Source of the DNA: Omphalotus guepiniiformis
Taxonomy: Eukaryota > Basidiomycota > Agaricomycetes > Agaricales > Omphalotaceae
Direction of reading: 5' to 3'
Length of the DNA: 64,000 bases
NCBI GenBank assembly: GCA_028554645.1
Contig: JAQOOI010000064.1
Coordinates: forward strand, 2,852,001 to 2,916,000
Positions 1-11,600 of this stretch are shown here, in pieces. Positions within the stretch are counted from its first letter, which is position 1. Each line of letters starts with the position of its first letter. The notes under the pieces are model-generated. The model searched no databases, was not told where the DNA came from, and saw only the letters and a list, made by a program, of their open reading frames with translations. A program made the position numbers and the translations under genes.

Positions 1-2495
1 TGCGTGTAGTTCTTGGTGTCTGGTTGCCGGATCGTCTACCTTTGCTCTCAAAAACTCTAGTTCATTAACGATCAGTGGTACTTCTTGGACGGTGACATTT
101 AATGGATCCACCCCCTTTTCGTTTGTGATAGAGTCGAATAATACTGTCGGGGGTTGAGGACCTTCGGGGTTTAACACATATGCCCTTGTTTTGGCCCATT
201 GAGTGAGCCATCCGTAGGCAAATTGGAACCGTTCCATTAGTAGGGTAATCAGCCGGAGTGATGGGAGGGATCGCGAGAAGAGATAAGAGTCGTCCGTCGC
301 TTCAGTCATTCCTATCGTGATGTTGATGCTGTCTGCCGGTAGATGGGGATCACCTTTGATGAATGATTCGGTCGTGATGATGACAGCGTCCTTGTCTTGA
401 AGTAGGAGGTCGTTTAGGTAGTGATGGCCGAGACTGGTTGTGAGCGTTGATTTCAGTGGTGAGAGAGGGCCGCCCTGCTTAGTTACTCCGTTGATCGTGA
501 TGGGGTCCGTTACTCCGTAGGCTGTCCGAATGAAGCAGTTGGTGTCCGTTTGAGCTGCCTTGTCCAATTCGATGATTTGGTGGGGCAGACCGTAGGCTGT
601 GATTGCGTCGTAAAATCCCTCTGGTGCAAGGTAGTCGAACCCTTTCATTTGATCTCGTTTGATGGCGTAGACGGTTTGCTTGTGTCGATTCGACCAGCAC
701 TTGACACCAGCTAGAAAGCTCATAAGATCCCGAGTTTGGACGTCCTTTTGTGTAGCCACTTGCGTGTCAGGTAGGATGCGTAGTTCAGCGATATAGGGCA
801 CTAGACGAAAGTTTAGCCACGATGTTGGTGAGTTGGCGAGAAAGTTTGATAGTAAAATTCCTCTCCAGTTAGTCAGGTCTGTTCTTAATCCGCGTTTGTG
901 GAACATTGTGAGCCACATGTCCTTGAGATTACCTGGGAATCGTGACTTGAGGGTGATGTAGTTGTGTAGTCTGATGATTAGGAGGAGGCCTTCGTCAGAG
1001 AGATTCTTGATTATCCATTTTTCCCATTCGTCGGGTCCTGGCGCCGGTCGAGCGTTACCTCGACGTAGTAGGGCTCGAAAGTCTTCGATTGATGCTTGTT
1101 TGGGCCATGTGAACGGTTTTTGCCAAGACTCGATTCCGTATGGTGTTTATTGAAGGTGTCGTCAGCCACGGTTTTGGGATGTTGGGAGGGGGCTGTCGAG
1201 CATAGAGTGTTGACCAATATTCCTGGGATGCGCTTTTGACGTCGTCTGGATTTGCCAATAGTTGATCTGAGGCCGGGTCCTTTATTACTCGTGGCAGAGC
1301 AATATATTTGTTCTTGTTGAACAGGTGCTTGGTAGAGTTCCGTAGAAGTGTGGCCGTTACTCTTGCTTTCTCTCTTCTTAGCGCGCGCTCGTTGATTTCC
1401 TTAGCCCTTTCTTGATAAAGTTCCTTGTGTGCCCGCCTTCTCTCTTGTATGGTGTATTGTAAAGGGTCAAGGTTGGCTGCTCTTGCCTTCCGTTGCATCT
1501 TGTCGTGTGCTGACCGGGATGCCATTGAGTAGTTGGGATTCAGTCTTCCTTTTATGATTTGTATGGCGCCTCCTAGCGAGCGAATGTATCCGACTATCCT
1601 CTGTATTTTGTCGTTCGTCACTTTTCCGCGATTCACATCGTGATTGAATGTCTGTGAGGTCCTGCCGTATGCTTCTTCCGCACATGTTTTCATGATTTTT
1701 CCTACCTTGTTGTATAGGTCTAGGAATGTTGCGTCGTCCGTGACTTCAATGTCATGTAGCTTGTGTTCTTGTGCCTCAATATCGAACGCGTTCCGGAAGG
1801 TCTGATGCCGATGTTTTTCTGCCAGTTGTGGAAATTTTATTCGGGGCTTGTTGAATGAGATGCGATGGGGGAGAAGAATGGTGGATGCATTGTTCGGCGG
1901 AAGAAGGAGGAGCTTGCTTATTATTGGCCTGTGGTCCGTGCATGGGATGTAGTCGTCTTTTCCCGCTGCAACCATTACTTGAGCATCTGAGGCAGCGTTC
2001 TTTGACAGTACCGTCCGATCGATGATGCTTCCGCCAGCTGCGTCCAATCCTCGTGCTTTGCATGTCCAGTCATACATCCTGTTCCGATGCTCGTTAAGTG
2101 ACCACAAGTCGACAGCTTCCGTGGTCAGCAGAAAGGTTTTGAATTGTTCTCTAGCGTCTTGTCCTCCAGTTGCTCGTTCTGCTGGGGAGATCGTTGCGTT
2201 GAGGTCTCCAGACATAGACCATGATGTGGGCGTGGTTGAGACTAGTGCTGTCAGCGAGGGCCAGAATCCGTTGGAGTTGGTGGAACCGGGATCCCATGGG
2301 GCATAAACGGCGAAGATTCGGTGCGAAAATGCTTTGCCGTCTGTGGTTTGTATTGCAACGTCGACGGCTACCACTCGCCCTCGTAGCTGCTGGTCGGTGA
2401 TGATAAGTCGTTGAATGACATGAACATCTTTCCGTATCCCTAGAATAGTGCCCCATTTGAATAGGCCGGAGTTTCCATCACACTTGACCGCGCGT
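1..2495 (-). mobile_element. LINE (non-LTR retrotransposon), 3' portion, truncated by window edge
   Basis: This is the downstream half of a LINE whose upstream half lies at 16864-19281. The minus strand encodes the rest of an apurinic-type endonuclease (EEP fold), then a linker, then reverse transcriptase. The LTR element at 2496-16863 separates the two halves. Joining them over one copy of the 4-bp duplication GCGT keeps the reading frame, which shows this was one continuous element. The 3' end and tail lie beyond position 1, so the LINE's own target duplication cannot be seen. Confidence 0.93.
1..2495 (-). pseudogene. LINE endonuclease-reverse transcriptase (interrupted, frameshifted)
   Basis: The protein copies the LINE RNA into DNA at a nicked target. 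From 2495 down to about 1120 the minus frame carries the body of the EEP endonuclease (SGDLNA near 2200, TDHRPI near 1940) and a basic linker. From about 1120 to position 1 the coding signal continues in another frame with RT motifs: APGPDEW near 1035, KGFDYL near 640 and KQGGPLSP near 470. The frame change falls at a run of five T at 1117-1121, where one fewer base would fuse the two frames. It could be a real mutation, a sequencing error or, less likely, recoding. The LTR insertion has also cut the endonuclease domain, so this copy is dead. RT runs off the left edge before its YxDD box. Confidence 0.9.
2492..2495. other. Target site duplication GCGT, left copy (right copy at 16864-16867)
   Basis: GCGT directly precedes the TGAT terminus of the left LTR and directly follows the ATCA terminus of the right LTR. 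Because a T follows on both sides, a 5-bp reading (GCGTT) with a shifted LTR edge is formally possible. The 4-bp reading restores the LINE frame exactly and gives inverted LTR ends. Confidence 0.85.
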
Positions 2496-3735
2496 TGATG
2501 TGCTTGGTATGGGGTATGAATGAGACGAAGTGCTAACTAACTCGAATGAATCTATCAAGCACTCTAAACACACACACAACACACAAAGACTTTTAAGTTC
2601 GTGGGGTTTGGGGGACCAACAAACTCTGTGAAGCGAATAAGGTTGTTGTAAGAGGAACGCGGAGACACAGTCAAAACCGACGCGGCACAGATAACTCTAT
2701 GCTACACACCACTCAAACGAAACTAACGCGTAACTTTAACAAATCACCGCGACCAGTGACTACAAATGATACAACAACCAGACGATTGTTGGGAGATGCC
2801 AGACGACTTCTCACTTAGTGGAGTTGGGTATAGGAGGATTTCAGAACTGCCAGACGACGAGTTCAACGAGTGACCAGACGATCCACTCTTATTCGCACTA
2901 CACACACAGGCTCCGCGGTACCAGACGATCCCGCTTGTAAACACTTAGGCACACTGACTTATGAACTAACGCGGCGGTTAACACTTTAAAACTCCTAATC
3001 ACTCAGAGGGACTTAAGCTTTTCCACACACAAATGCTATTAGCTCTATGGGGGGCTCGGGAACCTGTCCTTCCTTGCCCAGGTTCTATTTCTTATATACA
3101 GTATCTCTATTTACATAGTACAAACAAATGTCGCGATACTTGACAGTTATGAGATATATGGTGCATATGGTGCACCGCGTAAGGTAGGGATGAAGTATAG
3201 TACGCGGTAACAGGGTATCCTATATCGGGTTATAATCTTGCCGCTTTTAGAAAGTATCGCGGTAGTTCGCTAACGCTGTGTCTCCTTACGTGTTCTACTT
3301 CCGCGTCGTCGGAAGTACTTCGTGTTACATCGTACGTCTAGACCCTTCTGTGGCTCAACAGTGGTCATTAGATATGACTAGTGCACGGAGCTACTGCTAC
3401 CTGGTTTCTAAGTCTGGCCTTCTGAGTAGTGCCGCGGTACCTCGTTACCTACGCGTTGGTTTATACAGTATTGGGGCCATCAAGTTATACACGTCGGACC
3501 TTAGAACAAGTGCCGCGACACTTTACTTGAGTGCATACTTAGGTAATACCTACACTGAGAAGACCCATTTAGTGCCGTTCTACAGTCTTGTACACCTTTG
3601 TACACATATACTAGTGGTTGAATGTGCGTAATACACCGCGGAACTTAGGACTATACAGTGTACTTAGTAGGTTTGTACTGGAGTGATCAATCCCGCGAGG
3701 CCGAAAATGGTAGTGGTATTCCCGCGGTCGTATCA
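2496..3735 (-). repeat. 3' LTR of the retrotransposon
   Basis: This 1240 bp copy matches 15624-16863 at a constant offset of 13,128. Every stretch I compared by eye was identical, including chance frames of 67 and 118 codons. Its ends form the short inverted repeat TGAT/ATCA. It contains about 17 CGCG tetranucleotides and five copies of CCAGACGA. Confidence 0.96.
2778..2928. promoter_or_regulatory. Five copies of CCAGACGA inside the LTR
   Basis: The octamer CCAGACGA starts at 2778, 2799, 2850, 2874 and 2921, always on the plus strand, and recurs in the other LTR at 15906-16056. Spacing is 21, 51, 24 and 47 bp. Such a cluster in an LTR suggests a repeated protein-binding site, for example an enhancer of the LTR promoter. 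The role is inferred. Confidence 0.55.
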
Positions 3736-3744
3736 TCTCCCCCT
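3736..3744 (-). other. Polypurine tract
   Basis: The minus strand reads AGGGGGAGA directly against the 3' LTR. This is the expected place and composition for the primer of plus-strand DNA synthesis in an LTR retrotransposon. Confidence 0.85.
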
Positions 3745-4086
3745 GACTAAAATATCGACTGTCCCAGTCGCTGGGGTCCTACTCAGGGTCTATCCTGGAA
3801 AGGCGCATCAACCTCCCTTTTCTGGATATCACAAACTTCTTTCTGACTCATGTAGCGCTCTCCCTCCTTCTTGTCACATCACATTCCATCACGTTGCCTT
3901 ATTGGTAAATCGCCGCGTCTCTTCATTCCCCATCGTCCGGTTACGTTAGTTCCCGGACATACCGGTTATTCAGTTAATGGATTGCCATCGCTTCTTTGTC
4001 AAAGCTGTATGTCGTACCCTGAATAAGTATGTAATATATCAAACTTTTGCTCTCGCGTCTTCTAGGAATGGAACTTGATATTGGCA

Positions 4087-4123
4087 CCAATCCGAGGACC
4101 CCATCGCCGCGAGGTGTATATAA
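4087..4123 (+). promoter_or_regulatory. CCAAT and TATA boxes of cargo gene A
   Basis: CCAAT lies at 4087-4091 and TATATAA at 4117-4123, 58 bp before the ATG at 4181. The site is internal to the retrotransposon and points opposite to gag-pol. This suggests the gene has its own pol II promoter and does not rely on the LTR. Confidence 0.6.
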
Positions 4124-4180
4124 CCTTCAGCGCCCGGGTGTCGAACTCCAACTTTTTGCCCTCTCTCCCATTACTGGTTT

Positions 4181-6499
4181 ATGCCCATCAAGGCTGAACC
4201 CCTTGACTATACTTCTTTATTAGTAAGTGTCGCGGCCGCTCTTTGTGTTCCTTCTCTTAACTTCCTTGGGCAGGCTTTTTCACCCACACCTTCGGAAACT
4301 AACTTTAGCATGTCTTCTTCTCGACCGTCAGGTTCTCGTTCGAGCAAACGCCAACGCCGCGATGACGCCTCTGTCCCTATTCCTGGAGTGCCGGCTCCCA
4401 ACTCACAGCAGTCTATATCTGCTGCGGAGTTCGCGTTACTTCAATATATCCGTAGTGGTCAACTGGCGGTCCAACCAACCGTGATTCCTACCGCCGCGGT
4501 GGTTTCGCCTCCTCTTGCTTCATCTTCGCGTCGTACTCCATCGCCTCCTCCTGCTGAATCTCGTTCACACGTTCGCCGTGAGGCGTTGAGAAAACTCGCA
4601 TCCAAGCGCTCTCGTTCTCGCGGTCAAACTTCTAATTTGGTACGGCAGTTTCTTGCCCCTCGATACTTTTTTTTTGTCCCACTTATGCTTTTACTTGTTC
4701 TTGCAGCTCCGTCCTGTCACCGCGGAGGATCGGGCCCAATACGATGCTGACTTTCTGGCTTTTAAAGATGAAACTTACGATCTTAGTCCCGCGTCAGCTA
4801 CTTCAGCTGCGCGTTCTCACCGTAAGCATGGACATCGCCGCGTTGGTCTGGGAAAACGTCCTCCACCGTTGAACTTGGTACGGTTTTTCTCCATTCATCC
4901 TTCCTCTCTCTTCTGACTCCGTTCTTCGTAGTTTGATGATGAAGCTGTCGAGTCTAACACTGAGGCCCCCTTAGTTCACAAGGAACCTCGCCGCGGTCTT
5001 TCGCGTAGACGCGTGGAAAGTGATTCTGACGCGGAGCCCGTAGCTAAAACTATTCCTGTTGTTGCCTCTGTCGAGCCGACTCCCTTGCCTACGACAGCGC
5101 TTACGCCGTCTGCTAGCTCTCCTTTCGTACGTAACTCTCTACTGTGTCAGTTCCCGCGGGCCTTACCACTTTCTCGGTTTATTAGGCTCACTCGCGGTCA
5201 CCTCCTCCTGTTGACTTGTCAGTTGGCTTCACTCAGGACGCGGTAAATGCTCCCGTACCCACTACTCCTCGTTTATCGCCTTCTTTGCGAGATGACGCGG
5301 CACCCCCTGCTCTTCTGCCTTCTGGTGTGCCCGCCTCTTTTTCTCCTTTGACTTCCACGGTGTTGCCTCCCCCTGCTATTGCTGTTAGTCAACCGGGAGC
5401 TTCCGCGGCGCTGCCCGCAACTTCATCTCTACCTGAGGACCCAGCTCCTCCTGTAAGTCTAGCTCATCTGTTCCTTGTCACATTCTTAACCCCTTTTGTT
5501 GTTTCTTAGGTGAAAGGCAAAGGTAAAGGTAAGAAGCGTGCTAATACCAAACCTGCGGCGACTACTATCCAAGAAGAGAGCCGATTCCGCACCCCTTCAC
5601 CTCAGCCTGGTGATCCCGAGGACAAGCGTCGATTCTTACGTGAAGTGGAGGGGTACCCCCGATATTGGTACGAACATGTCTTCCCCGCGGCAGCAAAGAT
5701 GGGCGCTGCTATCCACCGCGACTCCTTGCCTATTACTAAGGGAAGTAAAGCCTCCGCGGCTCCTTCCTCTGTTCATGGCGACTTCGAGGCGGGTGTACGA
5801 TGGTTTCAACCCAACGAGGCCCCTTCCGCGCAAGCGATCAACTTTGATTTCCCTGGTCTATTGCCACCCCTGATGACCTCGCATATCAAAATGTTTCAGT
5901 CCGTGGCAAAGAGTGTAAATCTGGTACGCGGTCCAATTTATTTGTACCGCGACGCTTTTCTGACTTTGACTTCTTTACTAGCCTTCCATTCGGTGTAGCT
6001 CCTGCATTGTACATGGCAAACCTTGTGTCTTCGTGGCACCTGGCGAATCTTGTAACGAGTGCCTGAGTAAGAAGGATTCTGCTTGCACCTTTCGGTATGG
6101 TACGCGGAAGATTGTGCTCGAGGACGACGCGATGCACAATCGCGGCCTCTTCTCTGTTCGCCGTATGTATTTCTTTTTCTGGCTTGCTCTTCTCCTTCTA
6201 ACTTTTAGCTTTCAGATGCTCTATCCCTTCAACACGAGGCCGCGACGCTTTTTGAAGACCTGGACCATATTGCCAAGGCGATGCATGGGGTTCAGCGTAA
6301 GGCAGAAGGCAAGGTCGCGGAACTCGTCGACATTATTGCTGCGGGATATTTCAATTTTGGCAAAGATTACCTGGCCCAGCTTCGACTTAGCGGGGACTTG
6401 GCCAAGGTGATCATTGATGAACGAATTCAACCAAAAATCGACGCGGGGGAGCTTACCTCCATAAACCCGGATTCTCTTCACCATGCATATCAGAACTAG
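4181..6499 (+). CDS. Cargo gene A: cysteine-cluster protein antisense to gag-pol, 8 exons
   Basis: The function is not recognised. A frame-consistent model is join(4181..4222, 4274..4639, 4707..4877, 4932..5126, 5186..5452, 5510..5943, 5999..6162, 6216..6499), giving about 640 residues. All introns are 51 to 67 nt with GT..AG ends, and most donors read GTACGN or GTAAGT. The first intron is a multiple of three and open, so its removal is optional. The N-terminal half is low-complexity and rich in Ser, Pro, Arg and acidic residues. A Lys/Gly-rich basic patch (KGKGKGKKR) starts exon 6. A cysteine cluster encoded at about 6000-6090 reads C-x6-C-x8-C-x2-C-x7-C, the kind of short Cys cluster seen in fungal DNA-binding proteins. 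A helical C-terminus follows. AATAAA lies at 6543-6548. The exon 6 donor (5944) and exon 8 acceptor (6215) were chosen because they alone keep the frame into the Cys cluster and the tail. Confidence 0.78.
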
Positions 6500-6911
6500 T
6501 GATCACTGCATGCGTTCATCATTCTTGTTCAGGCCCCGCGGTAATAAAAGCTTTTAGTATCGTAGTATTGTCATGTCGCGGATCCTGTACAGTCTTTATT
6601 ACATGAAAATTATCATTGCTTTTGTTTCATGGAGAGTGAATCTTTAAGCTGTGTGACACTTTCTTTGTTATATAAGATTTTTCAGAATTCAAGCGATCCT
6701 ACGCGGTACTTTTCTCTACGCGGTACTTTTCTACTTCTGTGACCCTTCCCCATCTTTGAAATTACAACTGTCCCCAGTTGTCTTGAACACTTCACGTCCT
6801 TTGGGAAAGTACCATATGGTCCGCCGCGTCAATTTTGAAGGATGGTAAGTGTCGCGGAATTAGAATTCTACACTGACAAGTTTCCTCGTAGTCATGACTG
6901 CCCTGGCCCGG

Positions 6912-6919
6912 TATAAAAG
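6912..6919 (+). promoter_or_regulatory. TATA box of cargo gene B
   Basis: TATAAAAG lies 39 bp before the ATG at 6958, in the 458 bp between the stop of gene A and the start of gene B. This spacer also holds a close direct repeat of TACGCGGTACTTTTCT near 6701-6731. Confidence 0.6.
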
Positions 6920-6957
6920 GTCCTTCGAACTCTAAGTTCTTCCTATCAGATTCACTT

Positions 6958-8396
6958 ATGTCTACTGATACTTCTTCTGTTGATGTCCAGTTTCTCGTGG
7001 AAGAGGTGGCACCTCTTTACAAGTCGTTTAGCGAGCGTCGAGCCAAACGTGGTGCTGACGACGCTAATCGCGTCGCGATGTCTTGTGCACAAAAACTCGT
7101 AAGTTTTCTACTGCGCTGTCTCCCTTCCCGCGCCTTACTTCGCTCTTTTTAGCTCGAGCTCTGGAAAGCTCACCCTGATGCCGCGCTGGCTAACGCTGAC
7201 ATTCGTACTTTCACTCTGTTCTTCTTTGAGCAACTGCCGCGGGACCCAGTTACCGCGAAGTATACACCAACTCATCATTTACTTGGCCCGTACCGCGGTA
7301 AATGTGTTCAGTTTGGTAAACCCAAGGAGGTTCCTAAAGTCGCCGCGGCCGCTCCTGTGCCAACGGTTGTAACCCCAGTGCCCGTTAGAGGCAAAGGTCG
7401 CGTTCGTACTAGCCGCCGCGTAAGTAATCAGTTCTTTTTCTTGAATAACCATCGTTACTAAACTTTTTCTTAGATTCGCAAGCGTGTTGCATCCCAAGCT
7501 CGTATTGATAGTAGCGACGAGGAGGTTGACGACGACGCGGCGGGTAGCGATATTGCTATGGGTGACGATGAATCCCCCTCTATTGCAGATTCCACTACTA
7601 ATACCACGGTAGGTCGCCACACTACCCCGAACCAGCTTGCTCTGTTGCTAAAACTATGTACCTCGCTTCAGACTCTCGACCTCGCAGCAGTTGAAGAAGT
7701 TACCCGCGTTGCTCCCTTTACTCCAAAGGTTGAGCCTATCGTCGCGGCGGTTAAAAGGGTACGATCACAAATCCTGCTCCCAATGTTATTCTGACTTAAC
7801 TCTCCTTTCATAGCCTCACGCGTCGACTAATCACCCCGTAAGATATCTCCACTTTTCTGAGATACCACGCATGCTTATTACTTCACGGCAATACCTTAAG
7901 GCAGTTGCCGCGGTGGATAAGAGTACCATCAATACTCCTGCCAAGAAAGCTAAGATGGAGGTGGTTAGTGTCGCGGCAGCTCCTCCTACTTGGGCGCACA
8001 ACTTCTCTATGCTCGATCCACCTCTGGCACCTCCTAGTACGTGTCACGTTTTGGTACTGCCGCTAGCGACTTTTTCAACTAACCTATCTTTTGGTAGACC
8101 CTGTCTCCACTTTCTCCAACTCGGTTGTGCAGTCACTCGTTGATCGTGCCAATCTCGCGGTGCTCGAACCCGTTAGTGGTCCTACCGATCGTAGCCTCAC
8201 CATGCTGGAGTTCGAGACTCGCTCTAAACTTATCGCGGTCAACCATCAGATCAGCCTCCAGCTCCAAATGCGGGATTTGCTGATGAAGAGCTACCAGAGC
8301 ATCGCGTCGCAGCAGAAGGAGCTGGTTAATAAAACCAACGTCCCTCTTATCGATATGACTGGCGACGAAGATATGCCCTCCGTGACTGATACTTGA
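6958..8396 (+). CDS. Cargo gene B: basic/acidic protein antisense to gag-pol, 6 exons
   Basis: The function is not recognised. A frame-consistent model is join(6958..7098, 7153..7419, 7474..7758, 7814..7837, 7901..8036, 8098..8396), giving 383 residues. Introns are 54 to 63 nt with GT..AG ends, and exon 4 is only 24 nt. An N-terminal helical region (LVEEVAPLYKSF...) is followed by an aromatic-rich segment in exon 2. Next come an Arg/Gly basic stretch (RGKGRVRTSRR) recalling an AT-hook and an Asp/Glu/Ser acidic stretch (SSDEEVDDD). A Gln/Leu-rich helix near the C-terminus could form a coiled coil. The basic-acidic layout fits a chromatin or nucleic-acid protein, but that is inference. The gene runs tail-to-tail with pol, 218 bp from its stop. 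Confidence 0.75.
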
Positions 8397-8614
8397 ACTG
8401 CTCCGTGAATTTTTCTCGTGCTTCCGCGACACTTTTTAATCTTCTTGTCGTGAATAGGGGTACCGCGTAACTTTTCGTTTCCCTCTCACACTTGTATTCA
8501 ACTACCGCGTAACTTATTTATTTTCAATTTGTCGCGTATATTTCAACATAACACGTACAGATCATACGCTCGTTTTTATAATAAACTGCCATGTGGCCCT
8601 ATCTCTTGAGTGAT

Positions 8615-11600
8615 TTACTGAAAGATCTTCGGCTTCGATATCCAGTGCTTCGCGTCGTATACTGAAACGTCCGCGTGAATTTCACCATCTAGGTCCGCTT
8701 GATCGTGTTCTACGGATAAATCTTCTTCTTCTTCTTCTAGACCTTGTTCAATTCTCAACAAGCCATCTTCTGACAAACCAATCAGCTCACTTAGGTTCTC
8801 GGGGAGTTCAATGTGCGACCGTGGCCAATATGGAATTACGCGGAAGGCTCCAATTTTATTCTGGAACACCGCACCATTTAGGTCTGCCACAATGTAACTG
8901 CCACCTGTGGTACGCCTGAGTACTACCATAGGTCCTAAATAGCGCGGCTTCGTTTTAGAGTTCAAAGATTTTTCAATCTGAGTATTCCTAACTAATACCA
9001 AACTACCTGGCTTAAACGCGTAGTCTTTAATAACATACTTATACTCTTTTTCGAACTTCAACAACCGTGACCTTTTCTCGCGTGTTACGCGTTCCCGCAA
9101 TTCAACTACGTGCTTCGCGTGCTTAGCCAATGCTTTTGCCCGTAGTCCAATTAGTTCCGCGTCACTTATGAAATGATCAGGATATTCTACAAGCCATGTT
9201 GCCTCAACGATATCAAAAGGTAGCGAGGGGTGCGCACCAGTTACTGCGAAGAATGGGGAGCACCCAAATCTCTTTCTTATGGTACACCTATCAGCCCACA
9301 TTACTAAGTAGAAATAGTAAAACCATTTTGAATCGTCACCTCCCGCGGCCTTTATGAGACTGTGTCGCACATCATAATGCGCGTGTTCCACAATACCGTT
9401 GGCTTGGGAGTTATAAGGTGATATGCGAATACCGCGCACGCCATATTTCTTCTCTAACCATTCCAACGCCTTTAGAAAAGGTCCGCCATTATCTGTTACT
9501 ATCTCTATAAGACAGCCCCAGCGGCATATAATTTCTTCCCACAACCACTGCCCAATCGCTCTTGCGGACTCTGCTTTCAACGGTCTTCCTTCCATCCAGC
9601 CGGTTAACGCGCACCTACCATGTACAATCAGCTTGTAGCCATTCGACGCCGGCATATACATGGTGTCAGCGTGAATTTTCTGAAAGATTGACGGTGTCTT
9701 CGTCTCGGTAGGAGGAATCCTGATCTTTGTCTTTTGTCTTACTTGGCACGTATGACAGGTCTTCACATACTCATAGATGTCTTTCTCCATTTCAGGCCAC
9801 CAAAAGCGTTCCATAAGTAAGGATTTAGTAGCGAAGAAGCCGCGGTGCCCCAGACTATCATGACAAGCATGGATCATGGCGACGCGACGCGACTTCTCAA
9901 CTACCAGCTTATGTTTTGCCTCAATTCCACGTCGATAGAGTTTTCCGTCTTGTATAAAGAAGTTCCGCGCTAACCTTAAAAAGTTCTTGAAGCGTTTGTT
10001 ATTCTCATAGCCTACAGGCCTCTTAGAAGTGTCTGTTAGCCATTTGAAAACCTCCGCGACTGTTTTATCTTGGTTTATCGCTCCCTTCGATCGCTTAGAC
10101 TCATCATACTCTGTTTCGTCAATATGCTCTGGTGGCTCCTCGAGTTCTGGTACTTCACTAGCCAAGTTCGCGGCTACAAACTGTTTTACTTCTGGTATGT
10201 CGCGGAACTCTCGTTCTTGCTTATAAGCACGCGTCAATTCTTCCTTAAAGTCGTCTACCGACGCGGCTAAACCAGTCATATAATTACTTTTCCATTCCTC
10301 TTTCTCATCAACTAATACTTGCGCGTAACCATGCTTAGAGTCAATCTTATCTACAAACTCCTCTAATTTATAGGGTTCTTGAACTTCACCATCTTCAGGA
10401 TTGTCATACTCATCGTCTCCTACTTGCTTATCCCGCCGTGATAGTCCATCAGGTCCGTGAACCTTGCCTGGTACGTGCTTCAGTTTAAAATGAAACATCA
10501 TGATCGACTCTATCCACCTATTTATCGCGGCGTTTGGCATTTGATCAGGATGCTCTAACATGCCTTTAATGTACTTCGCGTCAGTTTCGATTATAAGGTT
10601 GCGAATACCAAACAACCAATACTGGCACGCTCGTAACGCGCGATACAAACCAAACAACTCCCGTTTCGGCTGTGAAAACCTAGCTTCGCGATCACTTAGT
10701 GTAATCGAACCGAATCTGGAGTAGAATCTTCGTCGCGGATTCTCTGGATCCACTTGACAAATATAGAACCCAACCGCTTTCCACGACGTATCTACTGCCA
10801 ATATAACAGGGTCTTCCACATCATACTTTAGTGGTCGTAATGCCTTGCTATTCTTTACTGCCTCTTTCAACTTTGCCAACGCGTCACTTTGCTCTTGTCG
10901 CCATTCGAACGGAATATCTTTACGCGTAAATCGGGTTAAAGGCTCCGCGATCTTTGCATAGTCTTTGACGAACATTCTTACTAGTCCCGCGGTGCCTAAG
11001 AATGGTCTTATATCCTTCTCTTCTAGGATATTCTCAGGTCCACCCCAGTTGGTAATAGTTTTCGCTCGTTCCGGGTCGATCTCTCTTCCTTCTCGTGTAC
11101 ACCTATGTCCGACCACGGTAATCTCGCTTTTACACAATACAGCTTTGGGGCCTGAGAAAGTCCCACCACAGTACTTCATTCTTTGAATGACTCTATTCAT
11201 ATTGGTGAAATGTTCCCAAATAAACCTCCGTATCCCATCATTACCAGGAATGGTCTCGTACGTACCATCTTCACTTTGATAAGTCGTTTCAGGACCGCGT
11301 ACAGGAACATCATCGATGTATGGTTGCGTAAACTCCGGGATCTCTTCTTGTAATATGTGTGTTACATCATCGTGGAAGATTGGTACTGAATTCGTCCATC
11401 CCATCGGTAGTGTTACTAACCTCAGGGCTCCAAAGGGAGTCTGGAATGTAGTTAAGTCTCGCGATGCTATTGCCAACTCTCTTTCATCATAGCCAACATA
11501 TAAATCTAGAATTCCTCCACAAGCTCTACCACAGAATTTCTCCGCGAGCTCTTCAGTAGCAGGCGGTATACCAGAATGTGCTATTGTTACCGCGTTCAAC

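Noticed and set aside
3278..3631. A 117-codon open frame within the LTR, repeated at 16406-16759
   Set aside because: It starts at GTG, has no family features, and is duplicated only because the LTR is.
8615..9100. A chromodomain at the end of integrase
   Set aside because: The tail after the GPY/F-like segment is acidic and lacks the aromatic-cage pattern of chromodomains.
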